A stretch of 64,000 nucleotides of DNA, taken from positions 280,333 to 344,332 of the forward strand of contig SKCR01036767.1 of the NCBI GenBank assembly GCA_019454045.1, in the 5' to 3' direction. The DNA is from Zanthoxylum bungeanum. Lineage: Eukaryota; Streptophyta; Magnoliopsida; Sapindales; Rutaceae. The first letter of the stretch is position 1, and every line of letters begins with the position of its first letter. The translations under genes were made by a program, and so were the position numbers. Of the stretch, positions 47,248-59,617 are shown piece after piece. The notes under the pieces are model-generated. The model was not told the origin of the DNA and ran no database searches. It worked only from the letters and a program-made list of their open reading frames with translations.

Positions 47248-49268
47248 ATGAGGGTTCTTTACACTAAGTTTCTTTTGGTTTCAATGGAAAATATACAAAG
47301 AAGAGGAAAAAATTGCGATACTTTAAACAATAATGCGGGCCATAGAACTTTGCCAGCAGACGCCGACGATGTGCCTCCCCAGATCTCCCAATCCCGACAG
47401 AAAATAGGCAGGATGAAAATGATGGGTCTGGACCTCAATACATGGGGCGAAACAATACTGGCCAGCCACGCTACGTCTAGACGTGGATTGAGAGGTAGAA
47501 TAAGATGGAGAATACCATGCATGAAGTATTCGGACTGTGAAGCAATTGGCCTAGAATAAACCCCAATGGGAGCGACATGAGAGGGAACTGTAAAGAGCCC
47601 GTGAATTCTCTAGGTTCAGCCATATACGTTCTCAACGACTGTCATCATGAGGTCAAATTGTACTTTGATGACGTGGCCAATCAAAATTCTAAACCATATA
47701 ACATTGCCAACTAAAGCAGCCTATTCTATCGCAGTAAGGGTTAACGATGCTGATGACCTCGAGCAAGACAGTAGTGATGGCGTGGGATGAGAACACGCAA
47801 GGAATGGCTCGTTCGAGCATAGAGGTAATAATAACGGTCCTTTTATTTTTACTGATGATCTTGGTTGTCGCCATGTCGAGCTCAATATGAACAGGAACGA
47901 GTAGTCGGCCTACAGCCCATCAAACATGGAAGGGGTCCAACGACATCTAGTTGAACATTACGACCGCGGAGAAGCGCTTCAGCACTCACGAGCAGATCAG
48001 GAGCAACAAAGCGACAATCGAGGTAGATTACCACAGCAACAAGGGTAACGTGCCCAGAATCAATCGAACCCCAGACGTCCTGCGCACCGCGAGTCACATT
48101 CGGGTTATCGATCGTGCAGAAGTTCAGTAGCACATACCTCAAAAGGTAATATAGTGACATTCGAGAGCTTGTGCGATGCTTGAAGAGGTTAAAACAGTGA
48201 CGACACATGCAAGTAGAGCCAGCAAACAGATGCACTGAGCAAAACCCCTTCACATGGGAATCACCAATGAGTCATTACCTGATCGCTATAAGATGTCAAA
48301 CGTCTCCACCTACGAAGCAACGAGTGACCCGTTCAGCCACCTGGACACCTTCAACATTCAGATGGACTTCGTAATGATGAACAACGAAGTCAAGTACCGG
48401 TGTTTCCCAGCGACGTTAGGTGAGGTACCCAGGAAATGGCTTGCGAAGTTTGCGAAATTAGAGTATTTCAAGGTAGGACTAATGCCGAGATATGTTCCTC
48501 CAATAATACCAGGCTCTCACGAGATAGTTGGTCCCATTGTGTCACATAACGATGATCTATTAGAAATAAGGTGAGCAGCTGAGGGATTACTTGACCCGTT
48601 TTTAGTGGGAAGCAAGTTATGTTGACAGGCCATCAGATGAAAGCTTGTTGATAGAAATCTTGACATGCTTGGATAAAAGCATCAAACTTTACAAAAGCCT
48701 CTACAAGTCCCCAGAAAAGACGTTGTACGAATTCTATGAGTGAGCACAAAAATATATCCTCATGGAAGAGACATTCGACACGAAGAAATTTGTTAATGAC
48801 AAAAAAAGTGGGGGAAAATAGCTCGAATGCCAAAAATAAAAGAAGAATCGATAAAGGTCATGATAGTGGTCGGGATGTGCGTAAGCGAGATTACCTCACT
48901 AACCTCATGATCGCTATAAAAGCGAGGAATGATGGTTTTCATTCGATATTTGGGCATTTCGATGTCTATGCATAATTTTCAGACACCCACGATAAAAATT
49001 TTACGACGGAACGACGTAGAGAATATTTTAGGTCACCTCGCCCAATGGTGTCCAACAAAAGGAACACAAAGAAGTTTTTTCACTACCATGACGATATCAA
49101 ACATATGACTGTGGACTATTTCGAGCTAAAAGATTCCATCAAAGATTTGATAAGAAATGGATAGTTGAGGGATTATGTGATACAACCCAGAGGACAATCA
49201 CAATGACATAGCGACTAGCGATCACTCCAATAAAAAAAAGATGGAACCTTACAAGAATATGGACAGGT
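47248..49268 (+). pseudogene. Decayed Ty3/gypsy gag
   Basis: Broken frames with many stops. The best part (48254-48574) reads ITNESLPDRYKMSNVSTYEA, then DPFSHLDTFNIQMDF, KYRCFPATLGEVPRKW and so on, a typical retrotransposon Gag core. Further on, SIKLYKSLYKSPEKTLYEFY and, near 49070-49180, a mutated zinc-finger-like stretch ending KDSIKDLIRNG can be followed. The element is cut off at 49269 by the next LTR. No function is expected. Confidence 0.75.
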
Positions 49269-50389
49269 TGTAGGAGCGAAGTGAGATTTACCGCTATGCC
49301 TATGACGTCAGCGACCATGACATTGTTGGGCTCGCTGCCCATAAAGAGTACGAATAGCCGCACATGGGGACTAACCGGAGAATAAAAGAGTCACCACCTA
49401 AAATGAAACACTGAGAATGATTTAAAACCGTACTACACCCATCGTAAGGTCCGACTTTAAACCCACTTGGGTTCAGAATGGCCCCTTATTGAGGCCAATA
49501 AAATATTTACGCTCAAATGAGGTATCCCCACATCTTATAATGCATTCACATGTAATAAAGTTTATAAAACATACAAGACGCAAACATATAATAAAATACG
49601 GTAAAAAAATAAAGTTTAAATGTATATGCAAACTATAACAATAATGAGATAACAATTAAAACAGTTTAGAGAATGCCTCAAATGGTCGGTCATATACAAT
49701 ATTCAATGTCCAACTGGACTTACTGGAAATTTGGCCGGATGTCTTGCGTAATATGGAAACACAGAATTACAATGACAAGTAAAATAATGTCACGAAAATG
49801 ATTACATAAGTAAGGTAGCATAATGACCAGTGAATGATGATAGTTCGAGTAATTAAAATGATAAATAAGTAATAAAGACAATTCTAGTAACTAATACATT
49901 AAGCTAATATGTCGAGCATGCATTGAAATATAACAGTAATAGAACAAATGTAATGGAAATCCCTAGTGGTACGTAGAGTTGTATCCCGAGTGCAAATCAT
50001 ATTACCGTCCATTCAGAATCAGCTATGGAACTTATGTCCGTGTTTCTATCCTATATACCACATGAATCTTTCGGTCGGATATCGGAAATGTCCGACCGGA
50101 CTTGAGATGGGTCAAGACGAATGTCCTTCATACACCATACTGTAAATAAACCGAGATATGCCTAACATCTAAACAACAGACTAAACACATGCATCTTAAA
50201 AATCCAAATGACAGTAAAATAATCGACATGCACAAGACAGTTAAAGTAATGAAATGACATAACTAATTGTGAGTAACTAAATAATAGGAAACAAACTATA
50301 TTAAATGAAAATACAATAACATAGATTAAAATCATATATATTAATAGAAATGATACTAATGCATACAGGTAAACATAATGTGTAGTGCA
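49269..50389 (-). repeat. 3' LTR of the minus-strand Tat-like element
   Basis: Aligns along its length with 54256-55403, including GACATTGTTGGGCTCGC, CCGTACTACAC, TTGGGTTCAGAATG and GTGGTACGTAGAGTTGTAT; differences are frequent. Short frames in it (49139-49363, 49473-49655) are shadows. Confidence 0.85.
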
Positions 50390-50970
50390 TAGCTGGCCGA
50401 ATATTTCAATTAAGTGTGTATGTTTGACCGGATGTGTCCTAGGAACGGCCGAAGATACTGTGTGAAATCAGAAAATAAGAGAGGGTGCCCTCAGATCGTA
50501 CCTTTACGTATTCTGTGGCTTAGAAGTCACCTCTAAAGTTTGGGTTGTTGTTTGAATTCATACTAGAAAGTAGAGGACTTCAACAAGCCTTGTCTGCTCC
50601 GCTTCTTCCTCCTATATGTCCAGGACAGTCTCTTTCAACTGTCGAAAGTTTGTTATCATGGTGGGCGTCCTCCTTAATTTGCCGTGGATGGAGGGTTTGA
50701 GACCCTTGATGATCATCTTGATTTGGTCATTCTCTGAGGGCTATGTTTGCATCTTCAATAAATGGCTTCCCCAATGATCCAAGTATTCTTTGAAGCTTTC
50801 TTCGGGCTTCCGCTTCGTGTTTTCATGTTATCTTTGGTATGTTCTGTTTGTGGGACCCTCACGCATATTCTCACTGGTTTCAGCCCTTGCTGTCTGAATT
50901 GCCGTCAAGTTGGCAATATTATTGGTTATGTTCTGCAGCTATTCTGCCATTTTATTCAGAGTGGATCTGA

Positions 50971-53103
50971 TGAACGGAAAATATATCAATATTTACCGCC
51001 CCTTTTACTTAATATTTTGTTTAGTTTCTCGGGTTTGATGAACGTTTTGATGTGTTTTAGTTTATTTTGCAGATAAAATAATATTGGGACACAATGAAAT
51101 CATTTAGGACGAAGTGTGGGTCAAATAAGGGAAAAAATTGGACTTGACATATTAATTTTGGAGATTGGAAACTTGAAAGGGCGTTTTAACGAAGTGCAGT
51201 TTTGGAAATTCTAGTTTTGCGCATCTGTCGTATTTTGGGCATAACTTTTTACTCCGATATCGGATAGAGCTGATTCAAGTTCCAGATTAAAGAAGAATCA
51301 AAGATCTACAACTGTGAAAGACAAAATAATTTCGAATTCTAAAGATTTCATGCCCGAAATTGATGAACCATCCAGAAGTGTGTTGTGTGTAATTATTAAA
51401 GTCATTTTCAATCATTTTCAAAGCAAAAAATAAATTAATAAATAAATAATAAAAATTATCAAATCACCACCAAACATGATAAGCAATTAGTGGAGCAATT
51501 AATAATGGATTTGGTGGAGCAATTAGTGGAGTAATTAGTGGAGCAATTAATAATTGATTTGGTGGATGATTTGATGGAGGCAAAATTTTGCCTATAAATA
51601 CCAAGCCATTTCATTTGTAAATTCATACTTTCTTCTAAGGAATTCCTTAAGAATACTAAGAAGATTGTATCTTGTTGTTTATTTACAGCTTTCAGTAATT
51701 AATTTCCGCTTTCGCACTTTCTTTTCTTTACTTTTCAGTTTTTACTTTCCGCAATATACTTTTACGCACAATACTTTTCTTTCTTTAATTTTCAGTTTTT
51801 ACTTTTCAGTAATGAGGAGGTAACTCCCCTTTGCTGGGGAAAATGTAAAACTTTTATTACTAATATTTAAATTAATCTCCCTTAATATAATATATAAACT
51901 AGTTAAAACCTGACTTAACGAGGATACCGCCATATTGGTCGGTTGGTAATTATTTAAATTGGTTTTAACCTGACTAATCTGGATACCGCCTGATTGGTCG
52001 GTTGGTAATTAATTATTAATTTGACTTAATCTGGATACCGCCTATATGGCTGGTTGGTAATTATCATGCAAAGTTAATATATTATATTAAGGGAGATATC
52101 TAAAATAGAAGTAATAAAAGTGGATCTTTTTACCTCAACATTTTCTTTTATTGTAATTTTACTTTATTTACTTTTCAGCAATTTACTTTCCAACAATTTA
52201 CTTTTCAGCAATTTACTTTTCAGTAATTTACTTTCAGCATTTACTTTTCAGCATTTAATTTTCAGTATTTAATTTCAGCATTTACTTTCAGCATTTACTT
52301 TTCAGCATTTAATTTTCAGTATTTAATTTTCAGTATACTCTAATTTACTATACGTAAAATATTTAACAAGTCATTTTTTCCCGTAAAAAATCGTAACAGG
52401 GGTTGTGATGAAATTAAATATCACCGGTTTATAAGGGGTTAAATTATAGTTTGGGTAATTTAAAGGTTTACTTATTAAGTCTTAAGCTTAATGCGTCTTG
52501 TTAATTGGCCACTAATAAGATTGATGTGGTAAATCTAAAATAAACTTGACAAAGGAATTTTAGGTTTCAGCCTAGACTTAATAGCCCACGATTTTCCTTA
52601 AGGATAGATAACCCTTTAACAGATTTCCTTACAGGATAGACATATACCTGTCGGGCGGGGGTAGCCATAATTAGAACTTAAACTTAATGAATCCAGATAA
52701 TTTGGTTGACATAGACATATGGTTCAATTGGGTTAAACTGGGTATTTGCGTTGACCATCGACATAGGCTTTTGCATAATTTAGTGTTCCAGGTTAGTAAA
52801 CCGATTTATTACACAAACATAAAAAACCACTTCATCTTTAAAATGATATTGGAAGAAATCACAACCCTAGATAGTTTTTAGTATTGAATTTTCTTAAACC
52901 TACATTCGAGCAATTTTATTTACTTGTTTTTAAATTCAAAACCTTCATCATTTCAAATCAATCAATCAACCTTTTAGATACTAGTAATCATTTGACCTCA
53001 TAAAATTAATAGATTAGGTATTAAGTCCTCGTGAGATCGATACTTTTTATATTACTTGAACAATACGTGCGCTTGCGTTATACGCGTGTGTAAGCACCGG
53101 TCA
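50971..53103 (+). mobile_element. Athila-like solo LTR inside the gag remnant
   Basis: 2.1 kb beginning TGAACGG and ending CCGGTCA, with ends and internal blocks like the 14800/21356 LTRs (TATCAATATTTACCGCCCC; GATGTGTTTTAG; the TTAAGTCCTCGTGAGATCGA region; GTGCGCTTGCGT). GGATCT occurs at 50963-50968 and 53104-53109, a target duplication if the element starts two bases earlier. A TATAAATA promoter motif is near 51592. No internal region is present, so it is a solo LTR. Confidence 0.8.
51480..52335. repeat. Three minisatellites inside the solo LTR
   Basis: At 51480-51570 a GTGGAGCAATTAATAAT-type unit recurs. At 51910-52070 a roughly 55-bp unit with GGATACCGCC and GGTTGGTAATTA occurs three times. 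At 52170-52335 a 13-16 bp unit (TTTACTTTTCAGCA) occurs about ten times. Confidence 0.85.
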
Positions 53104-53230
53104 GGATCTACATGGGAACTCTCACTGCTGGCTATTTTTGATATTGCTAACTATTTCTCGACTAGTTTACCTTCCTCCCTAACCCACTACGCGACTATGA
53201 TGGCTTCAACCAAAAGGGGTTAGTATGATG

Positions 53231-54235
53231 CATGTATGCATGTAATGCATGAAATGCATATAATATATGGGATGCTCAATCATCAACATATATCTTTCCA
53301 ACCTTATTTCTTCCGCACACGTGGTAAGTCTAATACTTCTTAGGTTTGTCTTAGCTTATGCACCAACGAGGGTACATAAACTCATTCTCTCATATGCTGA
53401 AAGGTAAACTTTGGCTACTTTGGTTCATTTCCATTGTTAAAAAATAAAAACCACATAATTATAAAAATGACTAAGCCTAATATGAGGATCGTGTCTTTGT
53501 ATAAAAATGATGAATTAGACCCTCGGTAATCACGGTTGTTTGGGATGAGCTTAAGACATTTACGAATATCTAAATGGACCAAAATAAAGCGTACCTTTCT
53601 AGATGAAAGCTAGTAAGAGTATCAGAATTATGCTTTGGGTAATTTAGTATCATAATTAAACATTTTAAGACCAATGAGGTTTGCATACATGGTGGTCCAT
53701 TAACATTTCAAAGTGCTTTAACCCAATCATCATGAAATGAAAACTTGATTCAGTTGAAAAGGCCCAACAAGTTAACATCCATGGTAAAAAAAATCAAAGG
53801 ACTTCAAACAGGTAAGGCCTAAACACAAGCATTAGAGAGGCTTAGTCATAGGGGAAAACAACTATTGGCTTTCATGTGGGGTTATCAAGGGTATGGCGTA
53901 GGCTTTTTTTGGCGAAGGGTTGTCCATAACTAGGTCTCTTCACCTAAGGGTTTAATCAACCGATGAATGCACCTTTTTTATACCCCAGGATACAGCTTGT
54001 CCAAAAATAGGTCTCCACACTCAAGGGTTCGATCGACCAAATGGACTCACCAATATTCAAAAATACATGCCAACAAGTGATGGTTATCATTACATTCCAA
54101 TCCACTGCATTGAGTGAAAGTGATTTATTGATATGCAGTGCCATCAGGGTTAAAAGGGTATGCAAAAGATGAAGACATGGTTAAACTCAACTTGATATAA
54201 ATACTGTAAGGTATTTTTTCGGGGTCGATTCTCTA
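53231..54235 (-). other. Leader of the minus-strand Tat-like element
   Basis: Non-coding. Minus-strand text CGAACCCTTGAGTGTGGAGA (near 54010-54035) matches the leader of the element at 23130, and a shorter variant recurs near 53940. No open gene is seen. Confidence 0.6.
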
Positions 54236-54253
54236 TCCCGAGTGGAGTCGCCA
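54236..54253 (-). promoter_or_regulatory. Primer-binding site, tRNA-Arg type
   Basis: TGGCGACTCCACTCGGGA on the minus strand, two bases inside the LTR end at 54256; it differs by one base from the site at 25037-25054. Confidence 0.75.
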
Positions 54254-54255
54254 TC

Positions 54256-55403
54256 TGTAAGAGTGAAACCGAGTTTACCGTTTTGACTATGACGTCGGCA
54301 ACCATGACATTGTTGGGCTCGCGGCCAGCAAAAAGTACAGATATCCCCACATGAGGAATAACTGGAGAATAAAGGAGTCGTCACCCAACATGAAACACTG
54401 TGAATGATTTAAGGTCGTACTACACTCCTCGCATGGTTTGACCTTAAACCCGCTTGGGTTCAGAATGATCCCTTACTGATGCCAGTATATTATTTACGCT
54501 CAAAAGATGAATCCCCACATCTTATTATGCAGTCACATGCAATACAATTTATAAAGCATAAAAGGAGCAAAAACATAATAAAATATGGTAAATAAATATT
54601 TAAATGCATAAACCAACTACAACAATAATATTAAAATAGTTTAGTGCATGCCTCAAATGGGCTTGGCCTTAGAGAGGCCTAGCCAGACATGGCCATGGTC
54701 GGTCGGATAAAATATTCAATGTCCAACCGGAGTTACTGGATGTTTGGCAGGATGTATTGCGTAATCCAGAAACATAGAATCATAATAAAGAGTAAAATAA
54801 TATCACGAAAATGATTACAGAAGTAAGGTAGCATAACGACCCACAAATGATGATAGTTCGAGTAATTAAAACAATAATCAAATAATAAAGACAGTTCTAG
54901 TAACTAATACAGTAAGCTAATATGTCGAGCATGTAATTAAATATAACAGTAATGGAACAAACTATATGCCGTCCCCTAGTGGTACGTAGAGTTGTATCTC
55001 GAATGCAAACCATATTACTGTCCATTCGAAATCGACTAGAGAACTTATGTCCAGATTTCCATCCTATATACCACGGGGATCCTACGGCCGGATATCGGTA
55101 ATGTCCGACCGAACTTGAGATGAGTCTGATCGGATGTCCCTCACATATCATATAGTAAATAAACCAAGATATGCCTAACATTTAAACAACAGATTAAACA
55201 CATGTATCTTAAAAATCCAAACAACAGTAAAATAATGGCCATGCATAAGACATTTAAAGCAACGAAACGATATAACTAAGTGTGTGTAACTAAATAAAAG
55301 GAAATAGACTATATTAAATGACGATACATTGACATAGATTAAAATCATACATATTAATAAAAATGATACTAATGCATGCAGGTAAACAAAATGTGCAGTG
55401 TCA
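54256..55403 (-). repeat. 5' LTR of the minus-strand Tat-like element
   Basis: 1,148 bp partner of 49269-50389, ending next to the primer site. The minus-strand frames 54150-54384 and 54897-55181 are LTR sequence. Confidence 0.85.
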
Positions 55404-56612
55404 AGGTCATCAATAACAGTAAGACTCTTGTCAAGCTTGACTTGAACTTCGTTCTTTTCCAGCTCCGTTTCCTTCAGCCTTTTATTAACTTCAACATTCG
55501 TCTTCTTAATATCTAAGCTACCTGAAAATCATCTTCATCCTAGAGTCATTATGAAAATAATCCGAATGAGCATCCATATCACTACCATTAGCCTCTATCT
55601 CTCCCAACACACTGGAAGAAAATGCAATGTAATTGCACTTTTCCTTAGAAGACTTATCAGAAGAATAGTCCTCTTTTGAAATACTATGGGAGACTAACTT
55701 GACTTTCTTTCCATTAGGCTTCAGATATTAGGGACACTCAGACCTAATGTGTCCAAAGCCTTTACATTCACGAAATTGAATGACTCGAGATTTCCTATCA
55801 TTTTCATTTGTAGACTCTCTCTTATGACTGCTACTCTCTCTAGGTTTCTTATCTTTTTTTCCTATCAGTGGCATGACCACCTCCTTTAACCTAAGAAATT
55901 TCTTGAACTTTTTCGCAAAAATTGCCATATCAGCATATGAGAGAGAAGTATCATCATCATTAACGGATGAATTACAAGTAACTTCCTTCATGATTTTCAT
56001 CGCTATATTCTTGGGATTTCTATAACCAGGAAGTTGCTCTCATACAATTGAAAATTTTGTACGAAGTCCTCTAGTTTTAGGTGATCTAAATCATTACTCT
56101 ATTCAATAGCAGTAATCTTAGATAAAAATCTTTCAGGTAGAGATCTAAGAATTTTTCTTACTATCATATTCACAGGTATAGTCTCACCTAAGTTAAAGTT
56201 GGAATTAATAATATCGCTAATTTCAGCATAAAATACGTCAAAGGTTTCATCATTTTTCATCATAGTAACTTCAAACCTAGTAGCAAGCTTTTGGAGTCTA
56301 TCGTTCTTAACAGACAATGTCCCCTCATGACAGTCTCAAGAATGTCCCATGCATCCTTGGCAATCTCACACATAGAGAATATCCTAAACTCAGCTGAGCA
56401 AACAACAACATGAATAACATTAATTACTTTGTTGTTCCTCTTGCTCACTTCAAATTCCTCTTTGGTCCAAGTGAGTTTATCTTTAGGGGAAGAGACCCCG
56501 TTAACCATGATCATGAGAGGTTTTCACACATACACTACTGACATCCACACTCTCTCATATAGGATTTGATGGAACACTCTCGTGCGAATCTTTCAATGAT
56601 AATACTCAAAAC

Positions 56613-59526
56613 TAAACCCGGCCACGGTTCCGGTTCGGAACCAGAACCGTTGGCGACCGGTTTGGTTAGGGTTCATCCCCAATCGGAACTGTTCAGTTCC
56701 GGTTGGAACCGTAGGGTTCCTGTTGGAATCGTAGGGTTCCAACAGGAACCCTACCCCAACGGCTAGTAGCCGTTGGGGGGTGCATGGAGCCGCCAATAAG
56801 TAAAAAAAAAAATTTATTAAAAAATTTATAAATTAAAATATAAATTACTAATATATCTCTAATAACGGTAATAAAACGGTTATATTTATGGGCATTTTTG
56901 GTATCAAAAAAATTCTAAAAATCTATAAATAGGATTCATTTTTCATTATTTCAACACACCAAATTCTCAACTCTCTCATTTCCTACAATTCTCTTATTCT
57001 CAATCTCAATTCATACAATTCTCTTATTCTCAATCTCAATTCAATTAGTTGTTAATTTGTTAAAATTTTAACAATTATTCAATTTTCTTATTTTTCTTCC
57101 TAATTTCTCAAACGAAAAATGGCAAGCTCATCTGAGAACATAATGTCAAATATGCCAACCCAAGAGAGCGGCCCTAGTGTCAGTGCACAATCACAGAGAA
57201 GAGAAGTTAAGGCTCAGTCCTAAGATATTTTCAAAATTCATTTTAATTTGGAACGCCTAGAATATGATTCACAACGAGCAATTTGCAACTATTATGGGGT
57301 TATCTATAAATTTTCTGGTGGATACGGCAATATGATCAAGCACATGGAAAAACATCATCTGGTTGAATTTGGCATTGATACGACGCAAACTCAAATGGCC
57401 AGGTACGCATCATCTAGTAGATGTACGAGTGCTGTAGATTTATTTAAATATTCTGATGCAAAAAATAGAGAAGAATTTGCGAAATTAACTTGTATGGCAC
57501 ATCTTTCTTTAAGCTTTGGTGAAAAACTTCATTTTACTAATTACGTGCATAATGCTTTAAATTCTGCTGCATGTAGAATGACTCGAAACACAACAATACG
57601 TCATATTTTTAAATTATACAAAGATGGTAAAATTATTTTACATGAAATATTTAAATAGATGAAATGTCGTATTTCTATATGTTCTGATATTTGGAGTGAC
57701 CATTGGCAAACACACTCATACATGGGTGTGACTTGTCATTGGATTGATGCATCATTTACCATGCAAAAACGACTTATTGCATTTAGAGTTTTTGATGACC
57801 AACATACTGCACATAATATTTATAGAATGATGAAGGTAATTTTTGATGAATATGGTTTAGTATAAAAAATTTTAACAATTGGATTTGATAATACATCTGC
57901 AAATACTGCATCCATCAATGATTTAAAAGAAATATGTCAACCAAATTTAGGGGGTCGGTTTTTTCATATTCGTTGTACATGTCATGTCCTTAACTTATGT
58001 GTGCAAGACGGTCTTAAATTATTATCACATTTCCTTGATCCAATTAAAACGACACTTAACTGTATTTGGTCATATTCTCAAGTTAGGAGAGAATGGACGA
58101 GGTTTTGTAAAATAAATGGTATTAAACCGATTAAATTTTCAAGAGATGTTCCAACACATTGGAATTCAACTTATTTTCTTTTATGTCAAGCATTTCAATA
58201 CAAAGATGCATTATGTAGTTTTTTTTCTCAACATGTTCAAAATGTCACACTTTATCCTAGTCAATGAGATATTTGTGAAATTTTTTTAGATATTTTAAGA
58301 GTTTTTAATGATGCTACTTTAGTTTTTAGCGGTGTTTATTATCCTACAGCACATTTATTTCTTCTTGAGAGTTTAAATATTGTTGGCACTCTCGATGAGC
58401 ATGTTGACAGTAACGATCCTAATGATATTGTTTTGTTAGAAGCCATTACTGTTATGAAGGTAAAATGGTTGAATTATTTTAGAGAAATTCCTTTACTTTA
58501 TCTTATTGATGCTGTTTTTGATCCTAGATTTAAATTAGAAGGTTTGAATGGTGCTTTACAAGCTTATTATGGTTATTTAGGAATATTAGATGAAATTGAT
58601 ATTACAAGATTAATGACGAAATTAAGAAATGATTTAATTGTTTTATTTAATGATTATATTGTAAGATATAACTTAGGAACATTAGGTGAATCTAGTAGTA
58701 GCGAACATGTAATTCAAACAAGACTTAGCGCATGGGATCGTTGGTTATTGCAACGAAATAAAAAAGCTAGGGATACGACAACTAATAACCCTGAATTAGA
58801 TAATTATTTATCTACAAATTTTGAGTTTTCTAATGAAAGTTTATCCAGTAAAAATTTTAAAATCCTTGAATGGTGGAACCGGCATCAAAATATATATCAT
58901 GTTTTATCAATTATTGCTAAAGAGATATTGGCAGCACATATTTCCACCGTTGCGGTTGAGCAAGCCTTCAGCTTGGGAGGTAATATATTGGAAGTTAGGC
59001 GATCTTCATTACATCCAAGCACTCTAGAAGCAACAGCTTGTGTGGATGATTGGACTCGAGCTGATCTGAGACAACAAGAAGATGCCCCCGATGATTTTGA
59101 AGATTTGTTCGATAATGCTTCTGCAAGTGCAACAACAAGTGCAAGCGGAACCGGAGCCGAAGGATCAACTAATAATGATGATTGATAATTGTAAAATTGT
59201 AATTTAAAAAGGGGATATGTCTTAAAATTGTAATGGAACTACGTGAGCTTTGATTCCTCTCACCCTTGGAGGATACGTAGGCAACTTAAATTTTTAAAAA
59301 TTTAAGCTCAAGCTCTTCAATGTAATAATTTTTTTTATTTATAAAATTAATCTCATTTATTTTAATTAATTTTCAAATTTTTTTTAAAAAAAGGTTAGAA
59401 ACCGAACCGGTCGATTCTGGTTCGGTTCAAAGTTCAGGTTCCACTTAAGTGTGGAACCGGAAATCGGCCGGTTCGGTTCGGTTCTGAACCGGAACCGAAC
59501 CAGAACCGAACCGCCGGCCGGGTCTA
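56613..59526 (+). mobile_element. hAT DNA transposon, complete ends, disabled transposase
   Basis: The 8-bp target duplication CTCAAAAC (56605-56612 and 59527-59534) is exact. The ends are inverted repeats TAAACCCGGCC and, from the right, TAGACCCGGCC, followed on both sides by dense subterminal GGTTCGGTTC / GAACCGGAACC words that can pair. It is 2,914 bp, with one transposase frame on the + strand (57119-59185). It interrupts the copia gag after its 14th or so codon, so it is younger than that element. Confidence 0.95.
57119..59185 (+). pseudogene. hAT transposase, one frame with four stop codons
   Basis: DNA-cutting and joining enzyme of hAT transposons, here inactivated. From ATG 57119 to TGA 59183-59185 there are 689 codons in a single frame, with stops only at 57221 (TAA), 57656 (TAG), 57863 (TAA) and 58265 (TGA). 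In order: a BED-type zinc finger (about 57280-57360; CNYYG with the second Cys lost, HMEKHH at its end), the RNase-H-like region (ICSDIWSDHW, TIGFDNTSANTASI, CHVLNLCVQDG, DVPTHWNSTY), the DAVFDPRFKLEGL segment, and the C-terminal dimerisation domain (ILAAHISTVAVEQAFSLGGN, then RSSLHP). The tail is acidic and Ser/Thr-rich. It could still supply a dimerisation fragment, but no full protein. Confidence 0.93.
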
Positions 59527-59617
59527 CTCAAAACATCAAAGAATGGAGGATAATTTAAAGGTTGACTTCTATCCATAGTAAACGGGTCAATGATCGAGGT
59601 TAGTTTCTGATATGAAT

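Larger units (their letters stand above)
50390..53230 (-). pseudogene. Tat-like gag remnant, split by a solo LTR
   Basis: On the minus strand, 50970-50560 reads LNKMAE, stop, LQNITNNIANLTAIQ, then, after a jump, EESFKEYLDHWGSHLLKMQT, stop, PSENDQIKMIIKGLKPS and ITNFRQLKETVLD. This corresponds to the gag at 26067, with the central part deleted and several stops. The beginning lies beyond the insertion, at about 53104-53230. No product is expected. The + strand frame at 50762-51076 is a shadow. Confidence 0.78.
49269..55403 (-). mobile_element. Tat-like Ty3/gypsy element, minus strand, with nested solo LTR
   Basis: Two diverged direct repeats of about 1.1 kb (54256-55403 as 5' LTR, 49269-50389 as 3' LTR) have TG..CA ends on the minus strand. 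A primer site TGGCGACTCCACTCGGGA lies beside the 5' LTR (54236-54253). The leader near 53960-54060 resembles that of the element at 23130. The gag remnant is clearly related to that element's gag. AGGT flanks both ends (49265-49268, 55404-55407), a weak target duplication. No pol is left. It is older than the element at 23130. Confidence 0.82.
55410..59576 (-). pseudogene. Copia-type Gag with zinc knuckle, split and frameshifted
   Basis: Copia Gag (UBN2/DUF4219 type). The start MDRSQPLNYPPFFDV (from 59576) is cut by the hAT. The gag resumes at 56604 with YH, stop, KIRTRVF, then MIMVNGVSSPKDKLTWTKEE and CEIAKDAWDILE (56514-56340). In a second frame it reads RLQKLATRFEVTMMKNDETF and SLPERF, and in a third it runs to the zinc knuckle CRECKGFGHIRSEC (CX2CX4HX4C) at about 55728-55775. 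Frameshifts and stops exclude a working protein. Confidence 0.85.

Noticed and set aside
50762..51076. 104-aa + strand frame with a membrane-like profile
   Set aside because: It is antisense to the gag remnant and runs into the solo LTR.
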